A stretch of 64,000 bases of DNA from NCBI GenBank assembly GCA_037142435.1, contig JBAXAO010000001.1, positions 1 through 64,000 of the forward strand, in the 5' to 3' direction. The stretch is from CAIMZW01 sp037142435 (GTDB lineage: Bacteria; Actinomycetota; Actinomycetes; Nanopelagicales; Nanopelagicaceae). Shown piece by piece: positions 44,760 to 53,199 of this stretch (its first letter is position 1; each line of letters opens with the position of its first letter). Made by a program: the position numbers and the translations under genes. Below the pieces are notes generated by a model, which saw only the letters and a list, made by a program, of their open reading frames with translations, was not told the DNA's origin and ran no database searches.

Positions 44760-45344
44760 TTACGGCGCCCCATCGAAGCGGAAATCTGCTGATTCTTTGG
44801 TCTTTTCTTTGGAAAAATGAGCGCGTTGGGAAATTTGGAAATTGCGCATCTGATTTCGAATGCCAGCGCCATCACGATTGAGCACACGAATAAGGCCGAC
44901 TTCATCGCTGACTTCGATCCAAATAGAGAGAGCCGATGCTGTGCGCATGGCTTTTTGTCCTGCGCCAACACCTTCGACGATGACGAGATCTGCTGACAAT
45001 TGATAGACGGGGTCGGAATATTCGTTAAGTATCCAGTCGAACCGTGGGAGAAAGTATGCCTGGCCAGACTCCAATCCAGGCAGAAGTGATTTAGTAAAAG
45101 TCTCGGTCAAACTCTCGCCTAGGGCGTCATCCCAACCGTTATAGAGGTCATCGGCATGAATGACTATGGTGGATGTCGACAATGATAGGAAATGGTCGCT
45201 GATTCGCTTGGCCAATGTGGTTTTGCCGGCCCCGGCTGGTCCGTCAATGACTACCAAAGTGGTCTTGCCAATTTGTTTGCCGGGATCAGAAAGAGCAGAA
45301 GCGATAGCTTCCACGACTTCGGAAAACTTATTCTTGTCCTTCAA
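44760..45344 (-). CDS. P-loop kinase, uridine-kinase-like
   Basis: This 194-residue NTP-binding protein carries Walker A DGPAGAGKTTLA (about residues 33-44) and a Walker B-like VIVEGVGAG near 121. The DDLYNGWDDAL segment resembles nucleoside and pantothenate kinase-like folds. It probably phosphorylates a nucleoside or small metabolite, but the substrate cannot be read. The start is TTG at 45344. It lies 19 bases upstream of the longer pknB frame and may be co-transcribed with pknB. Confidence 0.8.
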   Translation of the reverse strand: MKDKNKFSEVVEAIASALSDPGKQIGKTTLVVIDGPAGAGKTTLAKRISDHFLSLSTSTIVIHADDLYNGWDDALGESLTETFTKSLLPGLESGQAYFLPRFDWILNEYSDPVYQLSADLVIVEGVGAGQKAMRTASALSIWIEVSDEVGLIRVLNRDGAGIRNQMRNFQISQRAHFSKEKTKESADFRFDGAP

Positions 45345-45461
45345 CTGCTTTTCTCACTCTCTTCCAATTCGCATTACCGAACTAGTCAGGCGGTCGATCT
45401 GTGGCTCAGATCCTCTCAGCCAATGTTGTGGCTCCCGAAGGAATAACAGTAGCAAAAACTA

Positions 45462-45821
45462 ATGCTCATGAGAGAATCGCACATGTTGAAATTCAGCTAC
45501 ATGGCTATGTTGCTTTTCACAGTCGTCGGTTCATTTTGGCTGGAATTTTTTTTACATATTCGTGTTCTTGGAAAAATTAGACTTTTAGTATCCAGTATTT
45601 TTCCAGTTGCAATGGTATTTATCTCTTGGGATGCGTACGCAATATCGCGACACCATTGGCACTTCGACGTCAAGCAAATTGTTGGTGTTTACGGCCCCTT
45701 CCAGATTCCTCTTGAAGAGTATTTATTTTTTATAATAATTCCTATTGCTGCAATTCTCACTTTCGAAGCAGTGATTAGCGTGAAGAAACATTGGGTTCAG
45801 GATCGAGGGAACCAAAAATGA
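45462..45821 (+). CDS. crtYc: Lycopene cyclase subunit CrtYc
   Basis: This small membrane protein (119 residues from 45462, or 112 from ATG 45483, which has GAGAG 8 bases upstream and is preferred) has three hydrophobic helices and the family segments WDAYAI, HWHFD and PLEEYLFFIIIP. Together with CrtYd it forms the heterodimeric lycopene cyclase typical of Actinobacteria, homologous to the fungal/archaeal CarR domain. It converts lycopene ends into beta- (or epsilon-) rings. The stop overlaps the crtYd start by 4 bases. Confidence 0.9.
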   Translation: MLMRESHMLKFSYMAMLLFTVVGSFWLEFFLHIRVLGKIRLLVSSIFPVAMVFISWDAYAISRHHWHFDVKQIVGVYGPFQIPLEEYLFFIIIPIAAILTFEAVISVKKHWVQDRGNQK

Positions 45822-46111
45822 GTTATTCGGCCCTTGCCATTTCGGCCGTCGTGGCTGCCTTGATTCTTGATCTCTTTCTTGTGAAGACCCAGTTGATCAG
45901 ATTGAAATCATTTTGGACTTCTTACGCAATTATTTTGCCGTTTCAATTGCTAACAAATTGGTGGCTCACCTCTCGCAACATTGTTATGTATGACAAGGAG
46001 GCAATCATCGGAATTCGAATCGCATCGGCGCCGGTCGAAGATTTGCTTTTCGGATTCGCACTTATTCTCAGTGTGTTGGTTCTCTGGGTACGATTGAAAC
46101 GTAAAAATTAG
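45818..46111 (+). CDS. crtYd: Lycopene cyclase subunit CrtYd
   Basis: This is the second half of the split lycopene cyclase, with 97 residues and three helices. Conserved pieces are NWWLTSRNIV, IGIRIASAPVEDLLFGFAL and the basic end. The ATG at 45818 overlaps the crtYc stop (ATGA), so the subunits are made in equal amounts. The gene ends inside the convergent crtB by 4 bases. Whether the pair makes one or two rings cannot be read from sequence. Confidence 0.9.
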   Translation: MSYSALAISAVVAALILDLFLVKTQLIRLKSFWTSYAIILPFQLLTNWWLTSRNIVMYDKEAIIGIRIASAPVEDLLFGFALILSVLVLWVRLKRKN

Positions 46112-47019
46112 CGAAGCGATCTAGCTTTCACAAATGCAGGCAAAGCTACTTTGATCCGGCGCCAGGTCGAGGTCGTAGCTCGTTTAGTAAATATTTGGTA
46201 GTCGATAGCTTCTACTTCATCGACTATGCCGCAGTACAACTCGCTAGCGGCTCGGATACAAGGACGGCTAGTAGCGTCGAGAAGTTCAATCCCGGGCTCA
46301 GCTTCAGCTTGTAGGCGTCGAACGCGTGCAATTTGGAATTGCAGAGCGCTCTTCATCTCTGGAGTAACGATTCTTTCATCCAACATCTGCTGGGTTACGC
46401 CAAATATGTCCAGGTCTTGGCGAGGGATATAGACGCGACCGCGTTCTAAATCTTCGCCAATGTCGCGAATGAAATTTGCCAATTGAAAAGCGGTTCCTAA
46501 TTTCTCCGCAGCAGAATTTGCCTGGCGGGAGATCGCGCCCAGGATGGGAACCATTTGGAGTCCAATGACCGCGGCGGAGCCGTAGATATAGGACATAAGA
46601 TCTTCAAAGGTCTCGTAGTGCGTAATCGAGAGATCCATGCGCATGGAATGCAAAAAGCTTTCGAAATAAGTGTGCGGAATCTGGAAACGATCAACAGTAT
46701 CTACCAAGGCTCGACCAATATGGTCAGAGCTAGTGCCATTTTTGAGGTCGGCGAGTATTCCATCTCCCCACGTATGAAGAACCTCCGACTTTTCTTCGAT
46801 GGTGAGGGTGGAAGCAAGATCATCGACGATTTCGTCGGCATATCTCGCGAAGCCATAGAGGGCATGAACAAAAGGACGTTTCGCTGGCGGAAGTAGCAGA
46901 GTTGCTAGGTAATAGGTTTTCCCATGGAGGGAATTAAGCCGCTTGCATTCAGCATACGACTTTCGTAATTCCGGATCGGTAATCCCAGCAGCCGTTAACT
47001 CATCCACGCGTAGACCCAT
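46108..47019 (-). CDS. crtB: Phytoene synthase
   Basis: This enzyme joins two geranylgeranyl diphosphates into phytoene. The 303-residue protein has the two Asp-rich motifs DEIVDD (about residues 62-67) and RDIGEDLERGRVYIP (about 186-200), plus YCGIVDEVEA near the end. It is transcribed alone toward crtYcYd and away from codB. No ribosome binding site is obvious upstream of its ATG. Confidence 0.96.
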   Translation of the reverse strand: MGLRVDELTAAGITDPELRKSYAECKRLNSLHGKTYYLATLLLPPAKRPFVHALYGFARYADEIVDDLASTLTIEEKSEVLHTWGDGILADLKNGTSSDHIGRALVDTVDRFQIPHTYFESFLHSMRMDLSITHYETFEDLMSYIYGSAAVIGLQMVPILGAISRQANSAAEKLGTAFQLANFIRDIGEDLERGRVYIPRQDLDIFGVTQQMLDERIVTPEMKSALQFQIARVRRLQAEAEPGIELLDATSRPCIRAASELYCGIVDEVEAIDYQIFTKRATTSTWRRIKVALPAFVKARSLR

Positions 47020-47044
47020 GATCCAAGAAGTCTAACTCTTAGGC

Positions 47045-47275
47045 GTGAGCCTTCCCCAAACAGGGATTGCGCCGCGAGTGCCCAGCAGTTACGGAGAAAT
47101 TCGACCTGTTTCTCACCATATTTTGAGAATTTGTGCGTGTTTACTGGCGAGTTTGCCCAAAATTCATAGAGAGTTCTCCCAACTGGATGAGGGCGAATTC
47201 CCCGCGCATCCTTATCTCGCGCAAGTCGACGAAGACAACAAACGAGCAATTCACCGACTTCAAGGAGAGAAATAG
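47045..47275 (+). CDS. Possible small protein upstream of the cytosine permease
   Basis: This is a 76-residue frame from GTG 47045 ending 2 bases before the permease ATG, with the permease ribosome binding site AAGGAGAG inside its last codons. The C-terminal half (DEGEFPAHPYLAQVDEDNKRA) looks protein-like, but I recognise no family and the start has no good ribosome binding site. It could equally be an untranslated leader of the permease message. The 258-base region 47020-47277 otherwise holds only a small hairpin (GAGAAATT/GTTTCTC) and no clear riboswitch. Confidence 0.3.
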   Translation: MSLPQTGIAPRVPSSYGEIRPVSHHILRICACLLASLPKIHREFSQLDEGEFPAHPYLAQVDEDNKRAIHRLQGEK

Positions 47276-47277
47276 TT

Positions 47278-48651
47278 ATGAGTAATCTAGAAATGCGTGA
47301 GGGTGAGTACGGCGACAAAGTTATGGCCGTGGAGCCTGGTGGCATCGAATCGATCCCAGAGAAAGATCGCCACGGAAAAGCATCACAACTCTTTGCGACA
47401 TGGATGAGTCCAAACCTTGAGTTTGCCACAATCTACGTAGGCGCCCTCGGTGTCTTCTTCGGATTGAGCTTTGCTCAAGCAGTAATCGGAATCTTGATCG
47501 GTAACTTTCTTGGTGCCTTTGCGCAATACATTCTTACCCAAGATGGTTCAAAGTACGGCGTGCCACAAATGGTTATCGGACGTGCCGCATTTGGAAAGCT
47601 AGGCAATATCTTGCCTTCGATTTTCAATGCTGGTGCTGCCGGTATTGGTTGGTTTGCAGTTAACTCTGTGTCTGGTGCCTTTGCGCTTGCTACGCTAACC
47701 AAACTCAGCAATGTCGTTTCACTTGTTATTGTAGTTTTGATTCAAGTTGCGATTGCTTTCATTGGCCATAACTTGGTTCAGACAGTTGAAAAATATTTGA
47801 TGCCATACCTCATTGTGGTTTTTGGTATAGCGGCGGTTATAACATTGAGCAAGAGCCATCTCGGTACCCACGGCAAGCCATTCCCCGGTGCTTTCCTGGT
47901 ATTTGTTGGTGCCGTCTATGGTTATGCAGCTGGTTGGAATCCATTTGCTTCTGACTACGCTCGTTATTTGCCAAAGAGCGAAGATCCTAAGAAGACCGGT
48001 CGCTTTGCCGCAGCTGGACTTTTCATCTCAACCACGGTTCTGCAAATTGTCGGCGCTGCTGCTGTTACCGCAGGAATGCGTGACTATGGTGCCAAGACCA
48101 ACCCCGTCTCTGACTTCACTGCCGCCCTTCCCAACTGGTTGGGTAAAGCGGTTCTCCTTGGAATTGTTGTCGGTTCAATCTGCGCCAACGTTCTCAATAT
48201 TTATTCTGGGTCTATGTCGTTCTTGACGATCGGCTTCAAACTCGGATCTACACAGCGTCGCGGTATTGCTGCTGTTGTTTTTGGTATCGCAGGTTTCTTG
48301 TTAGCCAAGAGCGCCATGGACAACCCAGCTTCCAATCTCGAGAACTTCTTATTGGTTATGTCCTACTGGATCGGGCCATGGCTAGGAGTTATCGCTGCGG
48401 ATAAGTTGATTCGCAAGGGTGCAAGTATTGAGCGATTCCTCTTTGCTAATCGCGAAAACCCTGCTGGACCAATCGCATTTGTCATCGGAGTATTTCTTTC
48501 GATTTGGCTCTTTGCAAATCAGAAGTACTACACCGGTGTTGTGCCAAAGCACAACGGAAACTTTGGCGACATTGCTTTCCCCGTTGGCTTTGCCATCTCG
48601 TTCATTCTCTACTCCTTCATCGGCGGTAAGAAAGTTATGGCCGAGAAATAA
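47278..48651 (+). CDS. codB: Cytosine/purine permease, NCS1 family
   Basis: This 457-residue membrane transporter has about 12 helices. N-terminal features are WMSPNLEFATIYVGALGVFFG and QDGSKYGVPQMVIGRAAFG, typical of NCS1 nucleobase permeases, and AAGWNPFASDYARYLP near residue 218 is the family signature. It imports cytosine or a similar base with a cation. A cytosine deaminase gene follows 19 bases later, which supports cytosine as substrate. AAGGAGAG sets the start. Confidence 0.92.
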   Translation: MSNLEMREGEYGDKVMAVEPGGIESIPEKDRHGKASQLFATWMSPNLEFATIYVGALGVFFGLSFAQAVIGILIGNFLGAFAQYILTQDGSKYGVPQMVIGRAAFGKLGNILPSIFNAGAAGIGWFAVNSVSGAFALATLTKLSNVVSLVIVVLIQVAIAFIGHNLVQTVEKYLMPYLIVVFGIAAVITLSKSHLGTHGKPFPGAFLVFVGAVYGYAAGWNPFASDYARYLPKSEDPKKTGRFAAAGLFISTTVLQIVGAAAVTAGMRDYGAKTNPVSDFTAALPNWLGKAVLLGIVVGSICANVLNIYSGSMSFLTIGFKLGSTQRRGIAAVVFGIAGFLLAKSAMDNPASNLENFLLVMSYWIGPWLGVIAADKLIRKGASIERFLFANRENPAGPIAFVIGVFLSIWLFANQKYYTGVVPKHNGNFGDIAFPVGFAISFILYSFIGGKKVMAEK

Positions 48652-48670
48652 TTAGAAGAAAGGTCGAACC

Positions 48671-49114
48671 ATGTCGGATCAAGAGTTTCTAGCACTTGCT
48701 ATCGCTGCCGCTCGGGAAGGACGTTCTCAAGGGGGCATTCCTATTGGCGCAGCGCTCGTAGTAGATGGCAAAGTGCTGGGTACGGGCTATAACAAGCGCG
48801 TACAACAGAAAAGCGCGATCCGACATGGCGAAACCGATTGTCTGGAAAATATCGGAAGATTGCCTGCCAAGATCTATCGTCAAGCAACGATGTACACCAC
48901 GCTTTCACCGTGCAATATGTGCACTGGCGCCATTCTTCTTTATGGCATTCCGCGCGTTGTGTTGGGCGAGAATGAAACGTTTATGGGCGCCGAAGATTTG
49001 CTGCGTGCCAATGGTGTCGAAGTCATCAATTTGGACTCAGAAGAGTGCAAGCAATTAATGCGTGATTTCATTGCCGCCGAGCCTGAACTGTGGAATGAAG
49101 ATATCGGCGTTTAA
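48671..49114 (+). CDS. Cytosine deaminase, yeast FCY1-like
   Basis: This zinc deaminase of 147 residues has the metal/catalytic motif HGETDCLENIGRL (about 53-65) and the double-Cys motif SPCNMCTGAI (about 78-87), then LYGIPRVVLGEN and an end DFIAAEPELWNEDIG. It resembles fungal cytosine deaminase along its whole length, unlike the TIM-barrel CodA of enteric bacteria. It converts cytosine to uracil and ammonia, a nitrogen and pyrimidine salvage role. It is in one operon with the permease. Confidence 0.9.
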   Translation: MSDQEFLALAIAAAREGRSQGGIPIGAALVVDGKVLGTGYNKRVQQKSAIRHGETDCLENIGRLPAKIYRQATMYTTLSPCNMCTGAILLYGIPRVVLGENETFMGAEDLLRANGVEVINLDSEECKQLMRDFIAAEPELWNEDIGV

Positions 49115-49120
49115 CTGAAA

Positions 49121-50605
49121 TTATTGAATAGTGCCGACAATTCGTTCGGCGGCTAAACGACCGGAAATTAAGACCATTGGGACTCCAACGCCTGGCTGAG
49201 TTCCGGAACCTGCAAACACAACATTCTCAAATCCTTGAGCAATATTGCGCGGGCGAAATGGACCGGTCTGGAAGAAAGTATGGGCGCTGGCAAAAGGTGC
49301 GCCGCGTTCCATTCCTTGTCGTTGCCAATCCAGAGGTGTAGTCATGTGTTCGACCTCGATGGAGTCGCCGAACCCTTCATAGCCACGAGATTCCATGGTC
49401 TGAATCATTCGATCGCGATATTTAGGTCCTTCGACATCCCAATCGATACCAGCATCTAGATTCGGGGTAGGAAAGAGAATGTAATACGAGCTCTTACCGG
49501 CCGGAGCCAGAGAGGGGTCATCATGAGTAGGAACAGTCACCAGCAAACTGGGGTCGGTCATCAAAGTCTTCTTCTTGATGAGTTCGTCGAAGACTCCATC
49601 CCAAGATTGCCCGAAGTGAATGTTGTGGTGGGCTAAACGTTCGTATTTTTTGTTTGATCCAACTAACAAAGTGACGCACGAAGGAGAGTACTTTAAACGC
49701 TTTACTGATGGTGGAGTTCTTCCCAAAAGTTCACGCCAGGCAACTGGCAAATCTGGGTTAAGAATTAGAGCATCACATTCGATACGTTGACCATCATCGG
49801 TAATGACCGCCTTAGCTCGGCCATTGAAATGTTCAACAGAGGTCACTGTTGTGTTGTACTTGAAAGTGACTCCATGTTTTTCGGCGGCCCCAGCCAAGGC
49901 GCGGGGGACAGCATGCATACCGCCTTTAGGAAAGAAAACCCCATTGACTGAATCCATATAAGCGATGATCGCGTAGATAGCCAGCGCTTGTTGTGGGCTT
50001 ACGCCGGCATACATGGCTTGGAAGGAGTAGACCTTTTGAGTGCGGGGATCTTTCAGGAATTGGTTCACTTTTGGAGCCAGCTTGCGAAAGCCACCAATCG
50101 CAATCAATTTGGCTAAATTGGGAGTCAGCAAATTAAACGGAGAATCAATATTGCGATCGATGAAGTCATTCATCTCGTACTTGTACAACTTGGTGACGAA
50201 ATCAACATAGCGACCGTAGCCTGCGGCTTCATCCGATCCGATAACCAGTGCGATTTCTGCCTGCATGCGATCGGTTTCGGGAAAGACATCCAGGCTCGAA
50301 CCGTCGTGATAAAAAGCTCGGTATAAAGGTTGTAGCGGAATGAGATCTAGCCAATCTTTGATGTCTTCACCGACACATGCGAGGGCATCTGAAATTAAGT
50401 CAGGCATGGTGAGGACGGTAGGGCCGGTATCGAATTCGTATCCATCTTTTTGTAACAGGCCATTGCGACCACCAGGAACAGGTTCCCGTTCAACAACCGT
50501 AACTTTTCGACCGGCACCCGCTAATCTCAAAGCTGCACTGAGACCACCGAGCCCGGCACCAACGATGACTACGTGATCTGTGGGTCCTTTTACTTTTGCG
50601 GTCAT
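49121..50605 (-). CDS. crtI: Phytoene desaturase
   Basis: This FAD enzyme of 494 residues dehydrogenates phytoene to lycopene. The N-terminal dinucleotide motif VGAGLGGLSAALRLAGAG lies near 15-32, followed by GGRNGLLQKDGYEFDTGPTV. The C-terminal FAD-binding signature VFAGSGTQPGVGVPMVLISG is complete. It lies 4 bases downstream of crtE on the same strand and ends 7 bases from the convergent cytosine deaminase. Confidence 0.94.
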   Translation of the reverse strand: MTAKVKGPTDHVVIVGAGLGGLSAALRLAGAGRKVTVVEREPVPGGRNGLLQKDGYEFDTGPTVLTMPDLISDALACVGEDIKDWLDLIPLQPLYRAFYHDGSSLDVFPETDRMQAEIALVIGSDEAAGYGRYVDFVTKLYKYEMNDFIDRNIDSPFNLLTPNLAKLIAIGGFRKLAPKVNQFLKDPRTQKVYSFQAMYAGVSPQQALAIYAIIAYMDSVNGVFFPKGGMHAVPRALAGAAEKHGVTFKYNTTVTSVEHFNGRAKAVITDDGQRIECDALILNPDLPVAWRELLGRTPPSVKRLKYSPSCVTLLVGSNKKYERLAHHNIHFGQSWDGVFDELIKKKTLMTDPSLLVTVPTHDDPSLAPAGKSSYYILFPTPNLDAGIDWDVEGPKYRDRMIQTMESRGYEGFGDSIEVEHMTTPLDWQRQGMERGAPFASAHTFFQTGPFRPRNIAQGFENVVFAGSGTQPGVGVPMVLISGRLAAERIVGTIQ

Positions 50606-50609
50606 AAAA

Positions 50610-51686
50610 TTAAGTGCTCCGTTTGATTGCGATAGTGACTAGATCTTCAAGATGTTTTTGAGCGGTTACGTCAATTTCAGGATCGTGGATAGCAGCAAGT
50701 GCTCGATTTGTAAGTCCTTCGATGGTGCGCTCGAGTTCGTCCAGAGCGCCGGTTTCAGTGATGATGGCGCGCAAGGTGTTGACGCCTTCTAAAGTGATCT
50801 CTTGGTTGCCCAGTAAATTCTTTATGACATCACGTTGAGCAGTTGATGCTCGGTCGTGAGTAATGGCCATCAGAACGGTTCGTTTGCCTTCACGTAAATC
50901 ATCGCCGGCTGGCTTGCCAGTTTCTTGGGAATCCCCAAAAACACCGAGCACGTCGTCCCGTAGTTGAAAAGCTTCACCTAAAGGCAAGCCATAAGCAGAA
51001 TATTTTTCGAGGTATCCGGCAGGAGCAGAACTTCCGAGTGCTGCGCCAAAGTGGAGTGGACGTTCGATCGTGTACTTACCAGATTTAAAACGTGCAACTC
51101 TTAACGAGCGTTCAACGCTGGCACTTGCAAGCGCTTGCTCGTAAACATCTAGATATTGACCAGCCATGAGTTCAACGCGCATCTCGTCATAGAGTGGCAA
51201 GGCGCGAAGCATGGCACTTGCTTCGATTCCTGATTGATGCAGAAATTTAGATGCCCAGATCAGCGCTAGATCTCCCAGCAAAATTGCACTGGATATTCCA
51301 AATTGCTCAGGAGAGCCGAGAAGATTTTGATCGTTATGGATTTGTTCAAATGCTTTATGTATTGCAGGGGCGCCTCGTCTGGTGTCGGAGCCGTCCATAA
51401 CATCGTCATGAATGAGAGCGCAGACGTGAATGAGTTCAAGAGCAGAAGCCGCCTTGATGATTTCCGGCGAAGGCTCTGCCCCGGTTCCTAAGTACCCGAC
51501 ATAGGCAAAGAGTGGGCGCAACCGCTTGCCACTATCGAGCAAGAAGCGCTCGAGCGCATCGGCGACTGGGTTAAGTTCTGGTCCGATTGAGCGTAAATAG
51601 AGATTTTCTTCTTGAATAAACGCACTTAGAGCCTGATTAATAGCGGCTCGGAGATCGGAGAGGCTGGCTTCCTTCGATAATTCCAC
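50610..51686 (-). CDS. crtE: Geranylgeranyl diphosphate synthase
   Basis: This polyprenyl synthetase of 358 residues has the first Asp-rich motif in ALIHDDVMDGSDTRRG (about 90-105) and the second in FQLRDDVLGVFGD, with SGKRLRPLF before the first. It makes the C20 precursor of carotenoids. The start is GTG at 51686. TACCGT lies 6 bases upstream and there is no ribosome binding site, so its message is probably leaderless. It heads the crtE-crtI unit and is divergent from metF. Confidence 0.93.
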   Translation of the reverse strand: MELSKEASLSDLRAAINQALSAFIQEENLYLRSIGPELNPVADALERFLLDSGKRLRPLFAYVGYLGTGAEPSPEIIKAASALELIHVCALIHDDVMDGSDTRRGAPAIHKAFEQIHNDQNLLGSPEQFGISSAILLGDLALIWASKFLHQSGIEASAMLRALPLYDEMRVELMAGQYLDVYEQALASASVERSLRVARFKSGKYTIERPLHFGAALGSSAPAGYLEKYSAYGLPLGEAFQLRDDVLGVFGDSQETGKPAGDDLREGKRTVLMAITHDRASTAQRDVIKNLLGNQEITLEGVNTLRAIITETGALDELERTIEGLTNRALAAIHDPEIDVTAQKHLEDLVTIAIKRST

Positions 51687-51710
51687 GTCGTAACGGTACC
51701 CTGCCTCGCT
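51687..51710. promoter_or_regulatory. 24-base divergent promoter region, crtE and metF
   Basis: Only 24 bases separate the two start codons. On the minus strand TACCGT (51693-51698) ends 6 bases from the crtE GTG; on the plus strand TACCCT (51697-51702) ends 8 bases from the metF ATG. The two -10 candidates overlap at GGTACC. Neither gene has a Shine-Dalgarno sequence, so both messages should be leaderless, with -35 elements inside the opposite gene. Confidence 0.6.
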
Positions 51711-52574
51711 ATGACGGCAACTTCAATCTCAGTTGAGTTCTTTCCTCCCAAGGATGAGGTGGGGGAAGAACGACTTTGGGCTGCCATGGCTGAATTAGCC
51801 CCACTTCAGGCCGATTTTGTTTCTGTGACGTACGGTGCAGGTGGCTCGACGCGAGATCGCACTGTTCGAATCACAAAAGAAATTACAGATCGAACTGGTT
51901 GGGCAACTGTTGCGCATCTCACTTGTGTCGGGTCAACTCGGACTCAACTGGAAGCCACCTTGCAGCAATATCAGGAGGCGGGAATAAAAAGTATTTTGGC
52001 GCTGCGTGGTGATCCATCGGGTGGTCCCAGCGCTGCGTGGGAGCCAACACCACATGGCTTCGAGCATGCCGATCAACTTGTCGAGCTAGCCGTAAGTTTT
52101 CGTGGCTTTGATGTAGGCGTAGCGGCATTTCCAGATGGACATCCCGCATCCGCCGGGAATTTCAATCGGGATATAGATGTTTTAGTTCGGAAAGAACAAC
52201 TTGGCGCCAGCTTTGCCACCACGCAATTTTTCTTTGAAAGTTCCCGATGGATCACGCTTGTGGAAAAGCTTCGACTCCGCGGATCGCAGTTGCCAGTTAT
52301 TGCTGGAATATTGCCGGTGACTAATGTGAAGCAATTGAAGCGGATGGCTGAACTAGGCGGAACCGCCATTCCCACGCATATTGAAAGTAAGTTTGCCGCC
52401 GTTGCGGAAGACCCTGATGCAGTTCGATCTTTAGGGGTAGAAATCGCGACCAAACTCTGCCAAGAACTTTTGGAAGCAGGCGTTCCTGGATTGCACTTTT
52501 ACACAATGAACACTGCCGCAGCCACATTGGAAATCGCTCGCAACCTCGACCTGGTTGGTCATGAACCGCGCTAA
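51711..52574 (+). CDS. metF: Methylenetetrahydrofolate reductase
   Basis: This FAD enzyme of 287 residues reduces 5,10-methylene-THF to 5-methyl-THF for methionine synthesis. It has VEFFPPKDEVGEERL at the N-terminus, FVSVTYGAGGSTRDRT, ILALRGDPSGG, FATTQFFFES and GLHFYTMN, all family landmarks. Length is normal. The start is explained by a leaderless message. It overlaps the next gene by 14 bases from that gene's preferred ATG. Confidence 0.96.
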   Translation: MTATSISVEFFPPKDEVGEERLWAAMAELAPLQADFVSVTYGAGGSTRDRTVRITKEITDRTGWATVAHLTCVGSTRTQLEATLQQYQEAGIKSILALRGDPSGGPSAAWEPTPHGFEHADQLVELAVSFRGFDVGVAAFPDGHPASAGNFNRDIDVLVRKEQLGASFATTQFFFESSRWITLVEKLRLRGSQLPVIAGILPVTNVKQLKRMAELGGTAIPTHIESKFAAVAEDPDAVRSLGVEIATKLCQELLEAGVPGLHFYTMNTAAATLEIARNLDLVGHEPR

Positions 52575-53199
52575 GTTTTTCGATAGATGGAGCTCGCTCC
52601 ATGGAAATGTCGAAATAAATGGCATCGTGCGCGGATGGCTCACCATTTCTTATGCGATCGTGAAGCCAATTTCACTGCTTAAGATTTCAGCCAGCGTTGT
52701 GACATTGAGCGGTCTGGGTTTTGCAATTGCACTCTGGCTAACCAGCCAACACTTTTGGGCAATTGGTTTTCTGGCGTTGTCACTACTCTGCGATGGCCTG
52801 GATGGCAGCTTGGCAATACTTACTGGCAGCGAATCGCTGCGCGGCGCTGTTCTCGACTCGATTGTTGACCGCCTTGCCGAGGTATTTTGGGCGCTCACTT
52901 TTTTTGCAATTGGCGGGCATATAGAGGTCGTATTTTTAGCCTGGTTCATGGCTGGGGTTCAAGAGTACGCACGAGCAAGAATGGGTGGGGTGGGGATTCG
53001 CGAGATTGGTGTCGTCTCCATCGCGGAAAGACCAGTTCGTGCAAGCCTGCTGGCGATTGCGCTAGTGGCAAATGCGCTCTCCTTAGATTTCGTCAATCAA
53101 ATTGCCATCATTTGGCTGGGAATGCAAACGTGGAGTCTGCTTTCGGTAATGAGGTTCGCTTACAACTTCACAAAGAAAGCCGACGAATCCAAGGACTAA
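52561..53199 (+). CDS. CDP-alcohol phosphatidyltransferase-family protein
   Basis: This integral membrane protein of about 212 residues has the CDP-alcohol transferase pattern D-x2-D-G-x2-A-...-G-x3-D-x3-D visible in CDGLDGSLAI and GAVLDSIVD (about residues 78-106). The Arg normally following the Ala is replaced by Ile, but all four Asp and both Gly are kept. It should transfer a phospho-alcohol in phospholipid or polyol-phosphate synthesis; the acceptor is unknown. ATG at 52561 or 52555 can start it; both overlap the end of metF. Its stop overlaps the convergent desaturase gene by 4 bases. Confidence 0.83.
   Translation: MNRAKFFDRWSSLHGNVEINGIVRGWLTISYAIVKPISLLKISASVVTLSGLGFAIALWLTSQHFWAIGFLALSLLCDGLDGSLAILTGSESLRGAVLDSIVDRLAEVFWALTFFAIGGHIEVVFLAWFMAGVQEYARARMGGVGIREIGVVSIAERPVRASLLAIALVANALSLDFVNQIAIIWLGMQTWSLLSVMRFAYNFTKKADESKD

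Noticed and set aside
46995..47429. 144-residue minus-strand frame overlapping the crtB start and codB
   Set aside because: Antisense to the conserved N-terminus of the NCS1 permease and without a family or ribosome binding site.
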